Source of the DNA: Oscillibacter sp.
Lineage (GTDB): Bacteria; Bacillota; Clostridia; Oscillospirales; Oscillospiraceae
Reading direction: 5' to 3'
Assembly (NCBI GenBank): GCA_024404295.1
Contig: JAKSQE010000006.1
Coordinates: 1-19,615 of the forward strand
Length of the DNA: 19,615 nucleotides
Made by a program: the position numbers and the translations under genes. The notes under the pieces were generated by a model. The model was not told where the DNA came from and did no database searches. It worked only from the letters and a program-made list of their open reading frames with translations. Shown one piece after another: positions 1 through 6,915 of the stretch. Positions within the stretch are counted from its first letter, which is position 1; each line of letters opens with the position of its first letter.

Positions 1-170
1 GCTTCGCACGTACCAAGTGGTGCGGTAAGCTGGAGTGTGAGCTGTCTATGAAGGAGAAGGCCGGTGTTTCCTCCCGCTGTATGCCTTTGGCACAGAGTGG
101 TACCGAGGGCGTTTGCCCCGTCTGCGGTGAAAAGTGTACTACCGATATTTACTGGGGCGTTGCATATTAA
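1..170 (+). CDS. proS: Prolyl-tRNA synthetase, C-terminal end (partial)
   Basis: This is the 3' end of a gene that begins outside the window; the first complete codon is at position 3 and the TAA is at 168-170. The visible 55 residues carry paired cysteines (WCGKLEC, SSRC, CPVCGEKC) and end in IYWGVAY. This is the zinc-binding C-terminal domain of type-3 (archaeal/eukaryal-like) prolyl-tRNA synthetase, which ends in an aromatic-Gly-x-Ala-Tyr tail. The enzyme charges tRNA-Pro with proline in the cytoplasm, and this tail packs against the catalytic domain. The anticodon-binding and catalytic domains lie upstream and cannot be checked. The gene converges on purB and has its own terminator 12 bases past the stop. 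Confidence 0.9.
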   Translation, partial: FARTKWCGKLECELSMKEKAGVSSRCMPLAQSGTEGVCPVCGEKCTTDIYWGVAY

Positions 171-181
171 GAAAAGAATAC

Positions 182-220
182 AACAACGGCGTGAATCTGA
201 GGATTCACGCTGTTGTTTTT
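182..220 (+). terminator. Rho-independent terminator of proS
   Basis: A 16-bp stem pairs 182-197 with 202-217, with one G-U pair and the four-base loop TGAG. It runs into a T-rich end (213-220, TTGTTTTT). It starts 12 bases after the proS stop and reads only on the plus strand. Confidence 0.88.
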
Positions 221-226
221 ATCATT

Positions 227-262
227 ATAAAAGGAGACGCACTGCTTAGCAGTGCGTCCTTT
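227..262 (-). terminator. Rho-independent terminator of purB
   Basis: A 10-bp stem pairs 236-245 with 249-258 (GACGCACTGC and its complement) around a TTA loop. On the minus strand it is followed by CCTTTTATAAT. It lies 10 bases beyond the purB stop and ends the pyrG-purA-purB unit. It is a separate hairpin from the proS terminator, so each converging gene has its own stop signal. Confidence 0.85.
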
Positions 263-268
263 ATGAAT

Positions 269-1687
269 TTACAGATTAATTTCTACCGTCTCCCGGCTGG
301 CCTCTGCAAGCAGCGGTTCGACTTGGGCGAGGAAAGCATCCACCTGTTCCGGACACCGACCGATATACAGCTTCGGATCCAGCACGGCTTCCCTTTCTGC
401 TTCCGTCATGCCGAAAGCGCTTTGCGCAGAGAGCAGGGACAGCAGGTTGCAGTCCAGGCCTTCTTTCATACGAGCGGTAGCTTCCATGGAACAGGTACGG
501 ATGATCTCATGCAGTTCCTGACGGTTACCGCCACGCTTCACACCCTCCATCATCAGATTTTCCGTGGCAATGAAGGGGAGGTACTCACGGCAGGTGTGTT
601 CCACGACTTTCTCATTGACATGGAGGCCGTCGGTAACATTCTGCGCCAGACGCAAAATCGCATCGGCACACAGGAATCCCTCGGGCATGGAGATGCGGCG
701 GTTGGCGGAGTCATCCAAAGTCCGCTCAAGCCACTGGACAGATGCAGTCATGGGAGCGTTCATAGCATCGGCCATCAAGTAACGGCTCAGGGAGCAAATG
801 CGTTCGGAGCGCATGGGATTGCGCTTGTATGCCATGGCGGAGGAACCGATCTGGTTCTTTTCAAAGGGTTCTTCCACCTGACGGTCATGCTGCAGCAGAC
901 GAATATCGTTTGCCATGCGGTAGCAACTCTGGGCGATAGAGCTGAGAACGTTCAAAATGCGGCTGTCTACTTTGCGGGGATAGGTCTGGCCGCAAACAGG
1001 GAAGCACTTGTCAAAGTCAAACTCTGCGGAAATCAGGCGATTCATCTCGTCGATTTTAGCACCATCGCCTTCAAACAGATCCACAAAGCTGGCTTCTGTA
1101 CCGGTTGTGCCACGGCAGCCAAGAAACTTCATGCTGTCAATGACATAATCCAAGTCCTCCAGATCGCTGAGGAAGTCCTGCATCCAGAGAGTGGCGCGTT
1201 TGCCCACCGTGACCAACTGAGCCGGCTGATAGTGCGTGTAACCCAGAGTGGGCATGGCCTTATACTGTGCGGCAAATTTAGAGAGGTTTGCCAGAACGGC
1301 CACCAGTTCACCTCGCAAATAGCGCAGGCCGTCACGGTAAATAATGAGGTCGGCGTTGTCGGTGACATAGCAGGAAGTGGCGCCCAGATGGATGATGCCT
1401 GCGGCAGAGGGAGCCACTTTACCATAAGTATAAACATGGGCCATGACATCATGGCGGACTTCCTTTTCCCGTGCAGCAGCCATCTCGTAGTCAATGTCGG
1501 TGATATGCGCTTCTAACTCGGTAACCTGTTCAGCGGTGACAGGCAGGCCCAATTTGTGCTCGGCACGGGCCAGAGCCACCCAAAGACGGCGCCAGGTCTG
1601 AATCCGCATATCCGCAGAAAACAGATGCAGCATATACTTAGAGGCGTAGCGGGAAGACAACGGGGACTCGTAAACTTCTTTAGACAT
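269..1687 (-). CDS. purB: Adenylosuccinate lyase
   Basis: The product (472 aa) is a cytoplasmic enzyme of the fumarase/aspartase superfamily. It releases fumarate from SAICAR in the IMP pathway and from adenylosuccinate in AMP synthesis. The family signature SSAMAYKRNP is at residues 282-291 in the mobile catalytic loop. THYQPAQ at about 151-157 and the GATSCYVTDN segment near 102 are typical active-site regions. Length is normal for the family. The start is the ATG at 1687, preceded by a GAGGAAAGG-type site. The gene follows purA by 77 bp, so the second and third enzymes of the AMP branch are encoded together. The gap holds a hairpin (see 1725-1752) that could reduce read-through from purA. 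The superfamily also includes aspartase and argininosuccinate lyase, but the overall sequence is clearly PurB. Confidence 0.96.
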   Translation of the reverse strand: MSKEVYESPLSSRYASKYMLHLFSADMRIQTWRRLWVALARAEHKLGLPVTAEQVTELEAHITDIDYEMAAAREKEVRHDVMAHVYTYGKVAPSAAGIIHLGATSCYVTDNADLIIYRDGLRYLRGELVAVLANLSKFAAQYKAMPTLGYTHYQPAQLVTVGKRATLWMQDFLSDLEDLDYVIDSMKFLGCRGTTGTEASFVDLFEGDGAKIDEMNRLISAEFDFDKCFPVCGQTYPRKVDSRILNVLSSIAQSCYRMANDIRLLQHDRQVEEPFEKNQIGSSAMAYKRNPMRSERICSLSRYLMADAMNAPMTASVQWLERTLDDSANRRISMPEGFLCADAILRLAQNVTDGLHVNEKVVEHTCREYLPFIATENLMMEGVKRGGNRQELHEIIRTCSMEATARMKEGLDCNLLSLLSAQSAFGMTEAEREAVLDPKLYIGRCPEQVDAFLAQVEPLLAEASRETVEINL

Positions 1688-1724
1688 AGTAAGGTCAACC
1701 TTTCCTCGTTTAATAAAAGACGGA

Positions 1725-1752
1725 GCAAGAGGAGACAGATGTCCCCTCTTGC
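1725..1752 (-). terminator. Weak hairpin between purA and purB
   Basis: An 8-bp stem pairs 1725-1732 with 1745-1752 (GCAAGAGG and CCTCTTGC). After one mismatch there are three further pairs and an AGAT loop. On the minus strand it is followed by TCCGTCTTTTATTAAA. The U-rich stretch begins four bases from the stem, so this is a poor or partial terminator. It may lower purB expression relative to purA, or act as a processing site. Confidence 0.4.
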
Positions 1753-1764
1753 GAACTTATTGTT

Positions 1765-3039
1765 TCAGCGCAAAATGATGGAGTCGCGCTCGGGACCCAC
1801 AGACACATAGGTGATGTGGCAGCCGATTTGCTGCTCAACATATTCCACATAGTTGCGAGCGGCCACAGGCAGATCCTCCCACTTACGAATGCCGGAGATG
1901 TCGCACTTCCAACCAGGCATGGTCTCCCACACGGGTTGTGCATCGCCCAGAACGGCAGGGAAGGGGAAATCTTCAGTCTGCTTTCCGTCCAGCGTGTAGT
2001 GTGCGCAGATGGGAATTTCGTCCAGATAACTGAGCACATCCAGCTTGGTCAGCGCAATGTCGGTAGCACCCTGGCACTGGACGCCGTAGCGAGTAGCCAC
2101 AATGTCGATGGGACCTACACGGCGGGGACGACCGGTTTTAGCACCGTATTCGCCGCCGGCTTCGCGCAGTTTCTCAGCCTCTTCGCCAAACCATTCGCAG
2201 GTGAAGGGGCCTTCGCCTACGCAGGAGGAATAGGCCTTGACCACACCGATCACCTGATCCATCGGAGCACTGGGGAGACCGGAGCCTACAGGAGCGTAAG
2301 CGGCGATGGCATTGGAGGAGGTGGTCATGGGATAGATGCCATAGTCCAAATCACGCAATGAACCTAATTGAGCTTCAAAAAGGATGCTTTTTCCCTCGGA
2401 TTGCGCATTGCGCAGGAATGCGCCGGTGTCGCAAATGAAAGGCTTGATCTTCTCACCAAAGTCGTTCAACCATGCCATGATCTGGTCCATGGTGTAAGGC
2501 TCAGCACCGTACACACGGTTCAGAATCAGATTTTTCCATTCCAAAATATCGGCCAGATGTGCCTGCATCCGCTCGGGATAAAGCAGTTCACCGGCCATAA
2601 TGGTTTTTTTCTGATACTTGTCAGAATAGAAAGGGGCGATTCCCTGCTTGGTAGAACCATACTTCTTGTCCTTTAGGCGAGCCTCTTCCAAGGCATCCAG
2701 ATCACGATGCCAGGGCAAAAGCAGAGAAGCACGATCGCTGATCTTCAGATTTTCGGGAGTGATGGAAACACCTTTGCTGCGGATATCTTCTATCTCGATC
2801 CACAGGTTTTCGCAGTCCAGCGCAACGCCGTTGCCCAAAACATTCACGACACCGTCACGGAAAATGCCGGAAGGCAATAGGTGGAGGGCAAACTTGCCCT
2901 TTTCATTCACGACAGTATGGCCGGCATTGCCACCGCCCTGATAGCGAACGACTACATCATAACTCTGGGTCAGCAAATCGACCATACGGCCTTTGCCCTC
3001 ATCACCCCAGTTGATACCTACAATAGCACAATTAGACAT
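1765..3039 (-). CDS. purA: Adenylosuccinate synthetase
   Basis: The product (424 aa, a normal bacterial length) joins IMP and aspartate using GTP to form adenylosuccinate, the first step of the AMP branch. WGDEGKGR at residues 11-18 is the family's N-terminal loop, in which the Asp acts as catalytic base. QGGGNAGHT at 34-42 supplies the catalytic His. GSTKQGIAPFYSDK near residue 128 is the IMP-binding region, and a GRPRRVG motif lies near 300. The start ATG at 3039 has GAAAGGAA seven bases upstream. It follows pyrG by 48 bp with no terminator between, so it is probably read from the pyrG promoter together with purB. Aspartate used here leaves as fumarate in the PurB step. Confidence 0.97.
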   Translation of the reverse strand: MSNCAIVGINWGDEGKGRMVDLLTQSYDVVVRYQGGGNAGHTVVNEKGKFALHLLPSGIFRDGVVNVLGNGVALDCENLWIEIEDIRSKGVSITPENLKISDRASLLLPWHRDLDALEEARLKDKKYGSTKQGIAPFYSDKYQKKTIMAGELLYPERMQAHLADILEWKNLILNRVYGAEPYTMDQIMAWLNDFGEKIKPFICDTGAFLRNAQSEGKSILFEAQLGSLRDLDYGIYPMTTSSNAIAAYAPVGSGLPSAPMDQVIGVVKAYSSCVGEGPFTCEWFGEEAEKLREAGGEYGAKTGRPRRVGPIDIVATRYGVQCQGATDIALTKLDVLSYLDEIPICAHYTLDGKQTEDFPFPAVLGDAQPVWETMPGWKCDISGIRKWEDLPVAARNYVEYVEQQIGCHITYVSVGPERDSIILR

Positions 3040-3087
3040 AAGTGAAGTTCCTTTCCAAACTGCGCGGTGCTTCTGCGTAATTACCTG

Positions 3088-4686
3088 TTATTTGCAGAGA
3101 GACGCGGCGATAAAGCCCACGAATAGAGGATGGGGCTTGTTAGGCCGAGACTTAAACTCGGGATGGTATTGCACACCCACGTGGAAGGGGCGATCTGTCA
3201 ACTCCACGGTTTCTACCAATCGACCATCGGGAGACAGACCACTGAGCGTTAGACCTGCGTCTACCATCTGCTGGCGATAGTCGTTGTTAAACTCGTAGCG
3301 ATGGCGATGACGTTCGGAAATTACGTCGGAGCCATAGCAGCGTTCCATAGTGGAACCAGGGAGAATGTGGCAGGGATATGCGCCCAAACGCAGCGTACCA
3401 CCTTTATCAATATCATCGCTCTGTCCGGGCATAAAGTCAATCACTTTATGCATACTTGTGGAAGAAAATTCGCCGGAGTTGGCGTCGGAATAGCCCAACA
3501 CATTGCGAGCGTACTCGATAACAGCGATTTGCATACCCAGACAGATGCCAAAATAGGGAACATGTTGCTCTCTTGCGTACTGGGCAGAGAGGACCATACC
3601 CTCGATGCCGCGGTCACCAAAGCCACCGGGGACAATGATGCCATCCAGACCGGACAAAACCTCTTTGTAGTTTTCCGCAGTGATTTCGGCAGAGTCAATC
3701 CAAGTAATGTCCACCTTGGCATTCAACTGATAGCCGGCATGACGCAAAGCTTCCGCTACGGAGAGATAGGCGTCATGCAACTGCACGTATTTGCCCACCA
3801 GACCAATCTTGACGGACTTTTCGGCGTTACGGACACGATCTACCATCTGCTGCCAGTCTGTCAGCTCGGGAGCGGGAGCGTCAATGTGCAGTTCCCGGCA
3901 GACAATGCCGGACAGATTGGCCTGCTCCAAATACAGGGGTGCTTCGTAGAGAATGGGCAGCGTCAGGTTTTCAATGACGCAATCGGGCTTTACATTGCAG
4001 AAATGAGAGATCTTCTCAAAAATGCTTTCGTCTGTGATAGGCTCGTCACAGCGCAGCACAATGATGTCGGGGGTAATGCCCATGCCCTGCAGTTCTTTTA
4101 CGGAGTGCTGCGTGGGCTTGGACTTATGTTCGCCGGAGGCTTTCAGATAGGGAACCAACGTCACATGGATGTAAAGGGAGTTGTCGGAACCGACCTCATG
4201 GCCCACCTGACGAATTGCTTCCAGAAACGGCTGGCTCTCGATGTCGCCGATGGTGCCGCCGATCTCCGTGATGACCACATCGGCGTCCGTCTTTTTACCC
4301 ACGTTGTAAATGAAGCGCTTGATCTCATCGGTAATGTGGGGAATGGTCTGCACGGTTCGGCCCAGATACTCGCCACGGCGTTCTTTGGAGAGCACATTGG
4401 AATACACCTTACCGGTGGTAAGGTTGGAGTATTTGTTTAGATCCTCATCAATAAAACGTTCGTGGTGGCCCAAATCCAGAGCCGTTTCGGCTCCGGCCTC
4501 GGTGACGTAAACTTCACCGTGCTGAGAGGGACTCATGGTGCCGGGGTCGATGTTGATATAGGGATCCAGCTTCTGCGCGGCCACCTTTAATCCGCGGGAT
4601 TTTAACAGACGTCCCAAAGAGGCTGCTGTGATGCCCTTTCCCAGACCGGATACTACACCGCCGGTTACAAAAATATACTTTGTCAT
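3088..4686 (-). CDS. pyrG: CTP synthase (glutamine-hydrolysing)
   Basis: The product (532 aa) makes CTP from UTP and ATP with ammonia from glutamine. The N-terminal ligase domain (about 1-265) starts with the typical MTKYIFVTGGVVSGLGKG and has DPYINIDPGTMSP at 41-53. The class I glutamine amidotransferase domain carries the triad Cys382 (GICLGMQ), His508 and Glu510 (YHPEF). The reading frame stays open to 4740, but the start at 4686 gives the conserved N-terminus and has AGGAGG nine bases upstream; the extra 18 codons would read through the leader terminator. The gene is preceded by a near-consensus promoter, a candidate ANTAR hairpin and an intrinsic terminator, so it is probably controlled by attenuation. 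It heads pyrG-purA-purB. Confidence 0.97.
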   Translation of the reverse strand: MTKYIFVTGGVVSGLGKGITAASLGRLLKSRGLKVAAQKLDPYINIDPGTMSPSQHGEVYVTEAGAETALDLGHHERFIDEDLNKYSNLTTGKVYSNVLSKERRGEYLGRTVQTIPHITDEIKRFIYNVGKKTDADVVITEIGGTIGDIESQPFLEAIRQVGHEVGSDNSLYIHVTLVPYLKASGEHKSKPTQHSVKELQGMGITPDIIVLRCDEPITDESIFEKISHFCNVKPDCVIENLTLPILYEAPLYLEQANLSGIVCRELHIDAPAPELTDWQQMVDRVRNAEKSVKIGLVGKYVQLHDAYLSVAEALRHAGYQLNAKVDITWIDSAEITAENYKEVLSGLDGIIVPGGFGDRGIEGMVLSAQYAREQHVPYFGICLGMQIAVIEYARNVLGYSDANSGEFSSTSMHKVIDFMPGQSDDIDKGGTLRLGAYPCHILPGSTMERCYGSDVISERHRHRYEFNNDYRQQMVDAGLTLSGLSPDGRLVETVELTDRPFHVGVQYHPEFKSRPNKPHPLFVGFIAASLCK

Positions 4687-4710
4687 GTCATTGCGCCTCC
4701 TGTAAAAAAA

Positions 4711-4756
4711 CAAAAAAAGAAGAAGTTCGTTTAGAGGCACGAACCCCTAAACGAAC
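4711..4756 (-). terminator. Terminator/attenuator in the pyrG leader
   Basis: On the minus strand a 13-bp stem pairs 4756-4744 (GTTCGTTTAGGGG) with 4737-4725 (CCTCTAAACGAAC). It has one G-U pair and the loop TTCGTG, followed by TTCTTCTTTTTTTG. It lies about 25 bases upstream of the pyrG ribosome site and downstream of the pyrG promoter, so it can abort pyrG transcripts. It also serves as the 3' terminator of the upstream regulator gene. Confidence 0.85.
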
Positions 4757-4767
4757 CGCTTTGTTCA
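4752..4767 (-). promoter_or_regulatory. Candidate ANTAR-type antiterminator hairpin, pyrG leader
   Basis: On the minus strand TGAAC (4767-4763) and GTTCG (4756-4752) form a five-pair stem, one of them G-U, around the loop AAAGCG. The six-base loop has A at position 1 and G at position 4, as in RNAs bound by ANTAR proteins. Its 3' arm is the base of the terminator 5' arm, so the two cannot coexist. I see no clear second hairpin with the same loop rule: the hairpin left over from the terminator has loop TTCGTG, with G4 but no A1. The assignment rests on geometry and on the neighbouring ANTAR gene. Confidence 0.4.
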
Positions 4768-4775
4768 ACATGAGA

Positions 4776-4804
4776 AGAATAGCACGCACAGCGAAAAATG
4801 TCAA
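4776..4804 (-). promoter_or_regulatory. Sigma-A-type promoter for pyrG
   Basis: TTGACA at 4804-4799 and TATTCT at 4781-4776 (minus strand) are separated by 17 bp. Transcription should begin near 4769, giving a leader of roughly 83 bases that holds the hairpins described above. The B. subtilis pyrG leader begins with a G-run used for CTP-sensitive slippage; no such run is visible near the expected start here. Confidence 0.8.
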
Positions 4805-4818
4805 TAAAAAGATGGGGA

Positions 4819-5403
4819 TTATTGGTAGGCTTTAATGATATTTTCAGCAGCTTCCTGCTTGGAAATACGGAGATCCATTGCCTGTTTTTCAATGTAGCGA
4901 TGCGCATCGGGCTCTGTCATACTCAAACACTCGATCAGAAGCCATTTCGCATGATTGATGAGGCGGATCTCTTCAATTTTTTTCTCCACAGATACCTGCT
5001 TCGTTTTCATGCGCCGCAAACGCTCACAGGTGGCGCACATGGTGCGAAGCGTCTGCGAGACGATGACGGTGGAAGTGGGCTTGGGAATGGCCACAACGCC
5101 GTATTCCAACACTTTGTTGTAGATATCTTCAAATGCGTCACTTTTTACAAACAGCATGACACCGGCGTTACTGTCGCTGCAAATATCCATAGCAAGGCGT
5201 GTGCCAAAATCGTCCGGCAGGGGGGCGTTGATAATAACCAGATCATATGAACGGGATAAAAGCATGCGGCGTGCCTCGGCAACGTTGTGGACGGTATTTA
5301 CCGGCCAATACTCCGACATGGGGAGCAGAGACATGATCATGCTATTAAATTTTTCGGAGGCGGAAACAATTAAAACACTATACGTGTGTTCCCGGAAGAC
5401 CAT
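4819..5403 (-). CDS. ANTAR-domain transcription antiterminator with degenerate receiver domain
   Basis: The 194-aa product has two parts. Residues 1-125 resemble a response-regulator receiver (VLIVSASEKF; YDLVIINAPLPDDFG; AIPKP). The acidic pocket residues are replaced by VSAS and the phospho-acceptor Asp appears to be Asn in VIIN, so ordinary phosphorylation looks impossible, although the conserved Lys of IPKP remains. Residues from about 128 form a helical linker, then an ANTAR domain: AKWLLIECLSMTEPDAHRY followed by a helix ending AAENIIKAY. Proteins of this kind (AmiR, NasT, EutV) bind paired RNA hairpins and block terminator formation. The start at 5403 has GGGAG eight bases upstream. 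The gene follows glnA by 37 bp and is probably co-transcribed with it. The nearby leaders carry hairpins with ANTAR loop features. What signal it senses is unknown. Confidence 0.88.
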   Translation of the reverse strand: MVFREHTYSVLIVSASEKFNSMIMSLLPMSEYWPVNTVHNVAEARRMLLSRSYDLVIINAPLPDDFGTRLAMDICSDSNAGVMLFVKSDAFEDIYNKVLEYGVVAIPKPTSTVIVSQTLRTMCATCERLRRMKTKQVSVEKKIEEIRLINHAKWLLIECLSMTEPDAHRYIEKQAMDLRISKQEAAENIIKAYQ

Positions 5404-5440
5404 GTCCTAAACTCCCTTCGTTAAATTTGGATCGGAGCGA

Positions 5441-6649
5441 TTAGCCGCAATAAGCGGTGATGACGGATTCGGACAGATGCTGCTTTACAAAGGCGCTCTC
5501 CTTTGCGATACCTGTTGCCTCCCGCAAAGAGGCGGGAAGCTTCTGGAATTTGCACAAGATATCCTCTGGAGCGGTATACAGATTGATGTCTGCGGCTTCG
5601 GGCAGAGTGAGCTGCTTCTCAATTCCGTCCAGGCCGGCATAAATCAGCAGCGCAAAAGCCAGGTAGGGATTTGCCATGGGATCGGCAGAGCGCAGCTCTG
5701 CGCGGCTTGCTCCATTGGGTGTCGCAGGAACACGAATCAGCTGGGAACGGTTCTCATGAGACCAAGAAATATATTTGGGGGCCTTGTTGCCACCCAGTCT
5801 TGCGTAAGAGTTTTCGGTGGAATTCAGGAAAACGGTCATCTCCTGAATATGAGCCATGATGCCGGCAATGACCTGAGAGAGCAGATCCCTGCCATCCTTG
5901 GATCTGACAGAAAAATTGATATGCAGACCGTTGCCTGCTTCATTGGGCAGGGGCTTAGGCGTAAAGTCGGCTGCCAGACCATTTCGGGCGGCGATCGCCT
6001 GCACAACTGAATGGAAGGTCACTGCATTGTCGGCGGCGGAGAGAGGATCGGAATAACGGAAGTCGATTTCGTTCTGACCGGGGCCTTCCTCGTGGTGGGA
6101 GGACTCCGGCTGGATCCCCATCTGCTCCAATGTCAGGCAGATCTCACGACGGACATTTTCGCCTTTGTCCTCCGGCGCAATATCCATATATCCTGCATAG
6201 TCAAAAGGAACTTTGCTGGTGTGGCCGTTTTCATCAAGTTGGAAGAGATAGAACTCCATCTCGGCTCCGAATTCAAAGGAAACACCGCGAGCCTCTGCGG
6301 CAGCAACCGCATCCTTCAAAATCTGGCGGCTGTCAGCATGGAACGGGGTTCCATCGGGGTAGGAAATGCTGCAGAACATGCGCACCACACCGCCGCTTTC
6401 CGGCCGCCAGGGGAGGTAAGACAGGGTAGACGGGTCAGGGCGCAGGAACAAATCAGAACGCACTTCACCACCGAAGCCACGAATGGCGGAAGCATCGATG
6501 GCAATGCCGTGTGCAAAGGCACGGGACAACTCGCTGGGCATGATAGCAATATTTTTCTGGCGGCCAAAAATGTCACAAAAAGCAAGGCGGATAAATTTAA
6601 TGTTCTCCTCCTGCACATATTGCATCACTTCTTTAGCAGTATAGTTCAT
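5441..6649 (-). CDS. glnA: Type I glutamine synthetase, short form
   Basis: The product is a glutamine synthetase I-family protein, expected to join ammonia and glutamate using ATP. The start at 6649 gives the family N-terminus MNYTAKEVMQ and has GGAGG eight bases upstream. Metal and substrate residues are kept: Asp52 (IDASAIRGF), Glu130 and Glu132, Glu187 and Glu194 (HHEEGPGQNE), His243 (GLHINF), Arg301 and Glu318. Two points are odd. The protein is 402 aa, about 40 shorter than B. subtilis GlnA, and stops at ITAYCG, so it lacks the C-terminal tail containing the HPWE region. The flap usually reads VPGYEAP with a catalytic Glu; here it is GGNKAP, with Lys289 at that place. It may be a Clostridial GlnA subclass or a related ligase. 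It leads an operon with the ANTAR gene. Confidence 0.85.
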   Translation of the reverse strand: MNYTAKEVMQYVQEENIKFIRLAFCDIFGRQKNIAIMPSELSRAFAHGIAIDASAIRGFGGEVRSDLFLRPDPSTLSYLPWRPESGGVVRMFCSISYPDGTPFHADSRQILKDAVAAAEARGVSFEFGAEMEFYLFQLDENGHTSKVPFDYAGYMDIAPEDKGENVRREICLTLEQMGIQPESSHHEEGPGQNEIDFRYSDPLSAADNAVTFHSVVQAIAARNGLAADFTPKPLPNEAGNGLHINFSVRSKDGRDLLSQVIAGIMAHIQEMTVFLNSTENSYARLGGNKAPKYISWSHENRSQLIRVPATPNGASRAELRSADPMANPYLAFALLIYAGLDGIEKQLTLPEAADINLYTAPEDILCKFQKLPASLREATGIAKESAFVKQHLSESVITAYCG

Positions 6650-6742
6650 GACTTTTTCCTCCGTTTTCACCAGATACTTCATGGTAATTTCGACAAATAA
6701 CCAAAGGCGGTTCCTGATACGCCGGGTGATCACACAACACAT

Positions 6743-6796
6743 ATAAAAATAAAAAGTGCCATCCGGCTATCGGCAGATTCCTTTCCGAATGAACAC
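6743..6796 (-). terminator. Terminator/attenuator in the glnA leader
   Basis: On the minus strand GTGTTCATTCGG (6796-6785) pairs with CCGGATGGCAC (6766-6756). This gives 11 pairs, three of them G-U, with one bulged C, followed directly by TTTTTATTTTTATAT. It lies between the glnA promoter and the gene, 100 bases before the start codon. It can only act as an attenuator of glnA and the regulator gene. Confidence 0.6.
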
Positions 6797-6804
6797 CTTT
6801 GTTC
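6763..6804 (-). promoter_or_regulatory. Candidate ANTAR-type hairpin pair, glnA leader
   Basis: Hairpin 1 (minus strand 6804-6791) is GAAC, loop AAAGGT, GTTC: a six-base loop with A1 and G4. Its 3' arm lies inside the terminator 5' arm. A weak second hairpin (6773-6763) is CCG, loop ATAGC, CGG; it overlaps the terminator 3' arm and again has A1 and G4, but in a five-base loop on only three pairs. The first hairpin shares GAACAAAG with the pyrG leader. The stems are short, so the call depends on the shared pattern. Confidence 0.42.
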
Positions 6805-6814
6805 TTACAGTATG

Positions 6815-6842
6815 AGTATATCGAAATACACTGACTTGTCAA
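6815..6842 (-). promoter_or_regulatory. Promoter of glnA and the ANTAR gene
   Basis: TTGACA (6842-6837) and TATACT (6820-6815) on the minus strand are spaced 16 bp apart. The expected start is near 6808, giving a leader of about 160 bases. It is divergent from the glnN promoter, whose -35 element is 37 bp away. Confidence 0.78.
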
Positions 6843-6878
6843 TGGTCGAACTGCAAAAGAATTTGGTGAAAATCACGA

Positions 6879-6907
6879 TTGACGCTTGGTTACTTCTGGG
6901 GTATAGT
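6879..6907 (+). promoter_or_regulatory. Promoter of the glnN-asnB-purC-purF operon
   Basis: TTGACG (6879-6884) and TATAGT (6902-6907) are spaced 17 bp apart. The expected start is 6912-6914, which puts both leader hairpins fully inside the transcript and leaves a leader of about 78 bases. No other strong promoter is visible before purF. Confidence 0.78.
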
Positions 6908-6915
6908 CTCGATAT

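Noticed and set aside
134..1516. Long plus-strand frame opposite purB, and similar ones opposite pyrG (3301-4440), asnB (9415-10749) and fakA (15806-17146)
   Set aside because: These are complements of clear conserved genes with low-complexity composition and no start signals. They are codon-bias artefacts.
4687..4740. N-terminal extension of pyrG to 4740
   Set aside because: The 18 extra codons read through the leader terminator and T-run. The start at 4686 has AGGAGG and the conserved MTKYIFVTGG.
6650..6742. N-terminal extension of glnA to 6742
   Set aside because: The upstream frame is not GlnA-like, and 6649 has GGAGG at good spacing and the conserved N-terminus. An in-frame ATG at 6682 lacks a good site.
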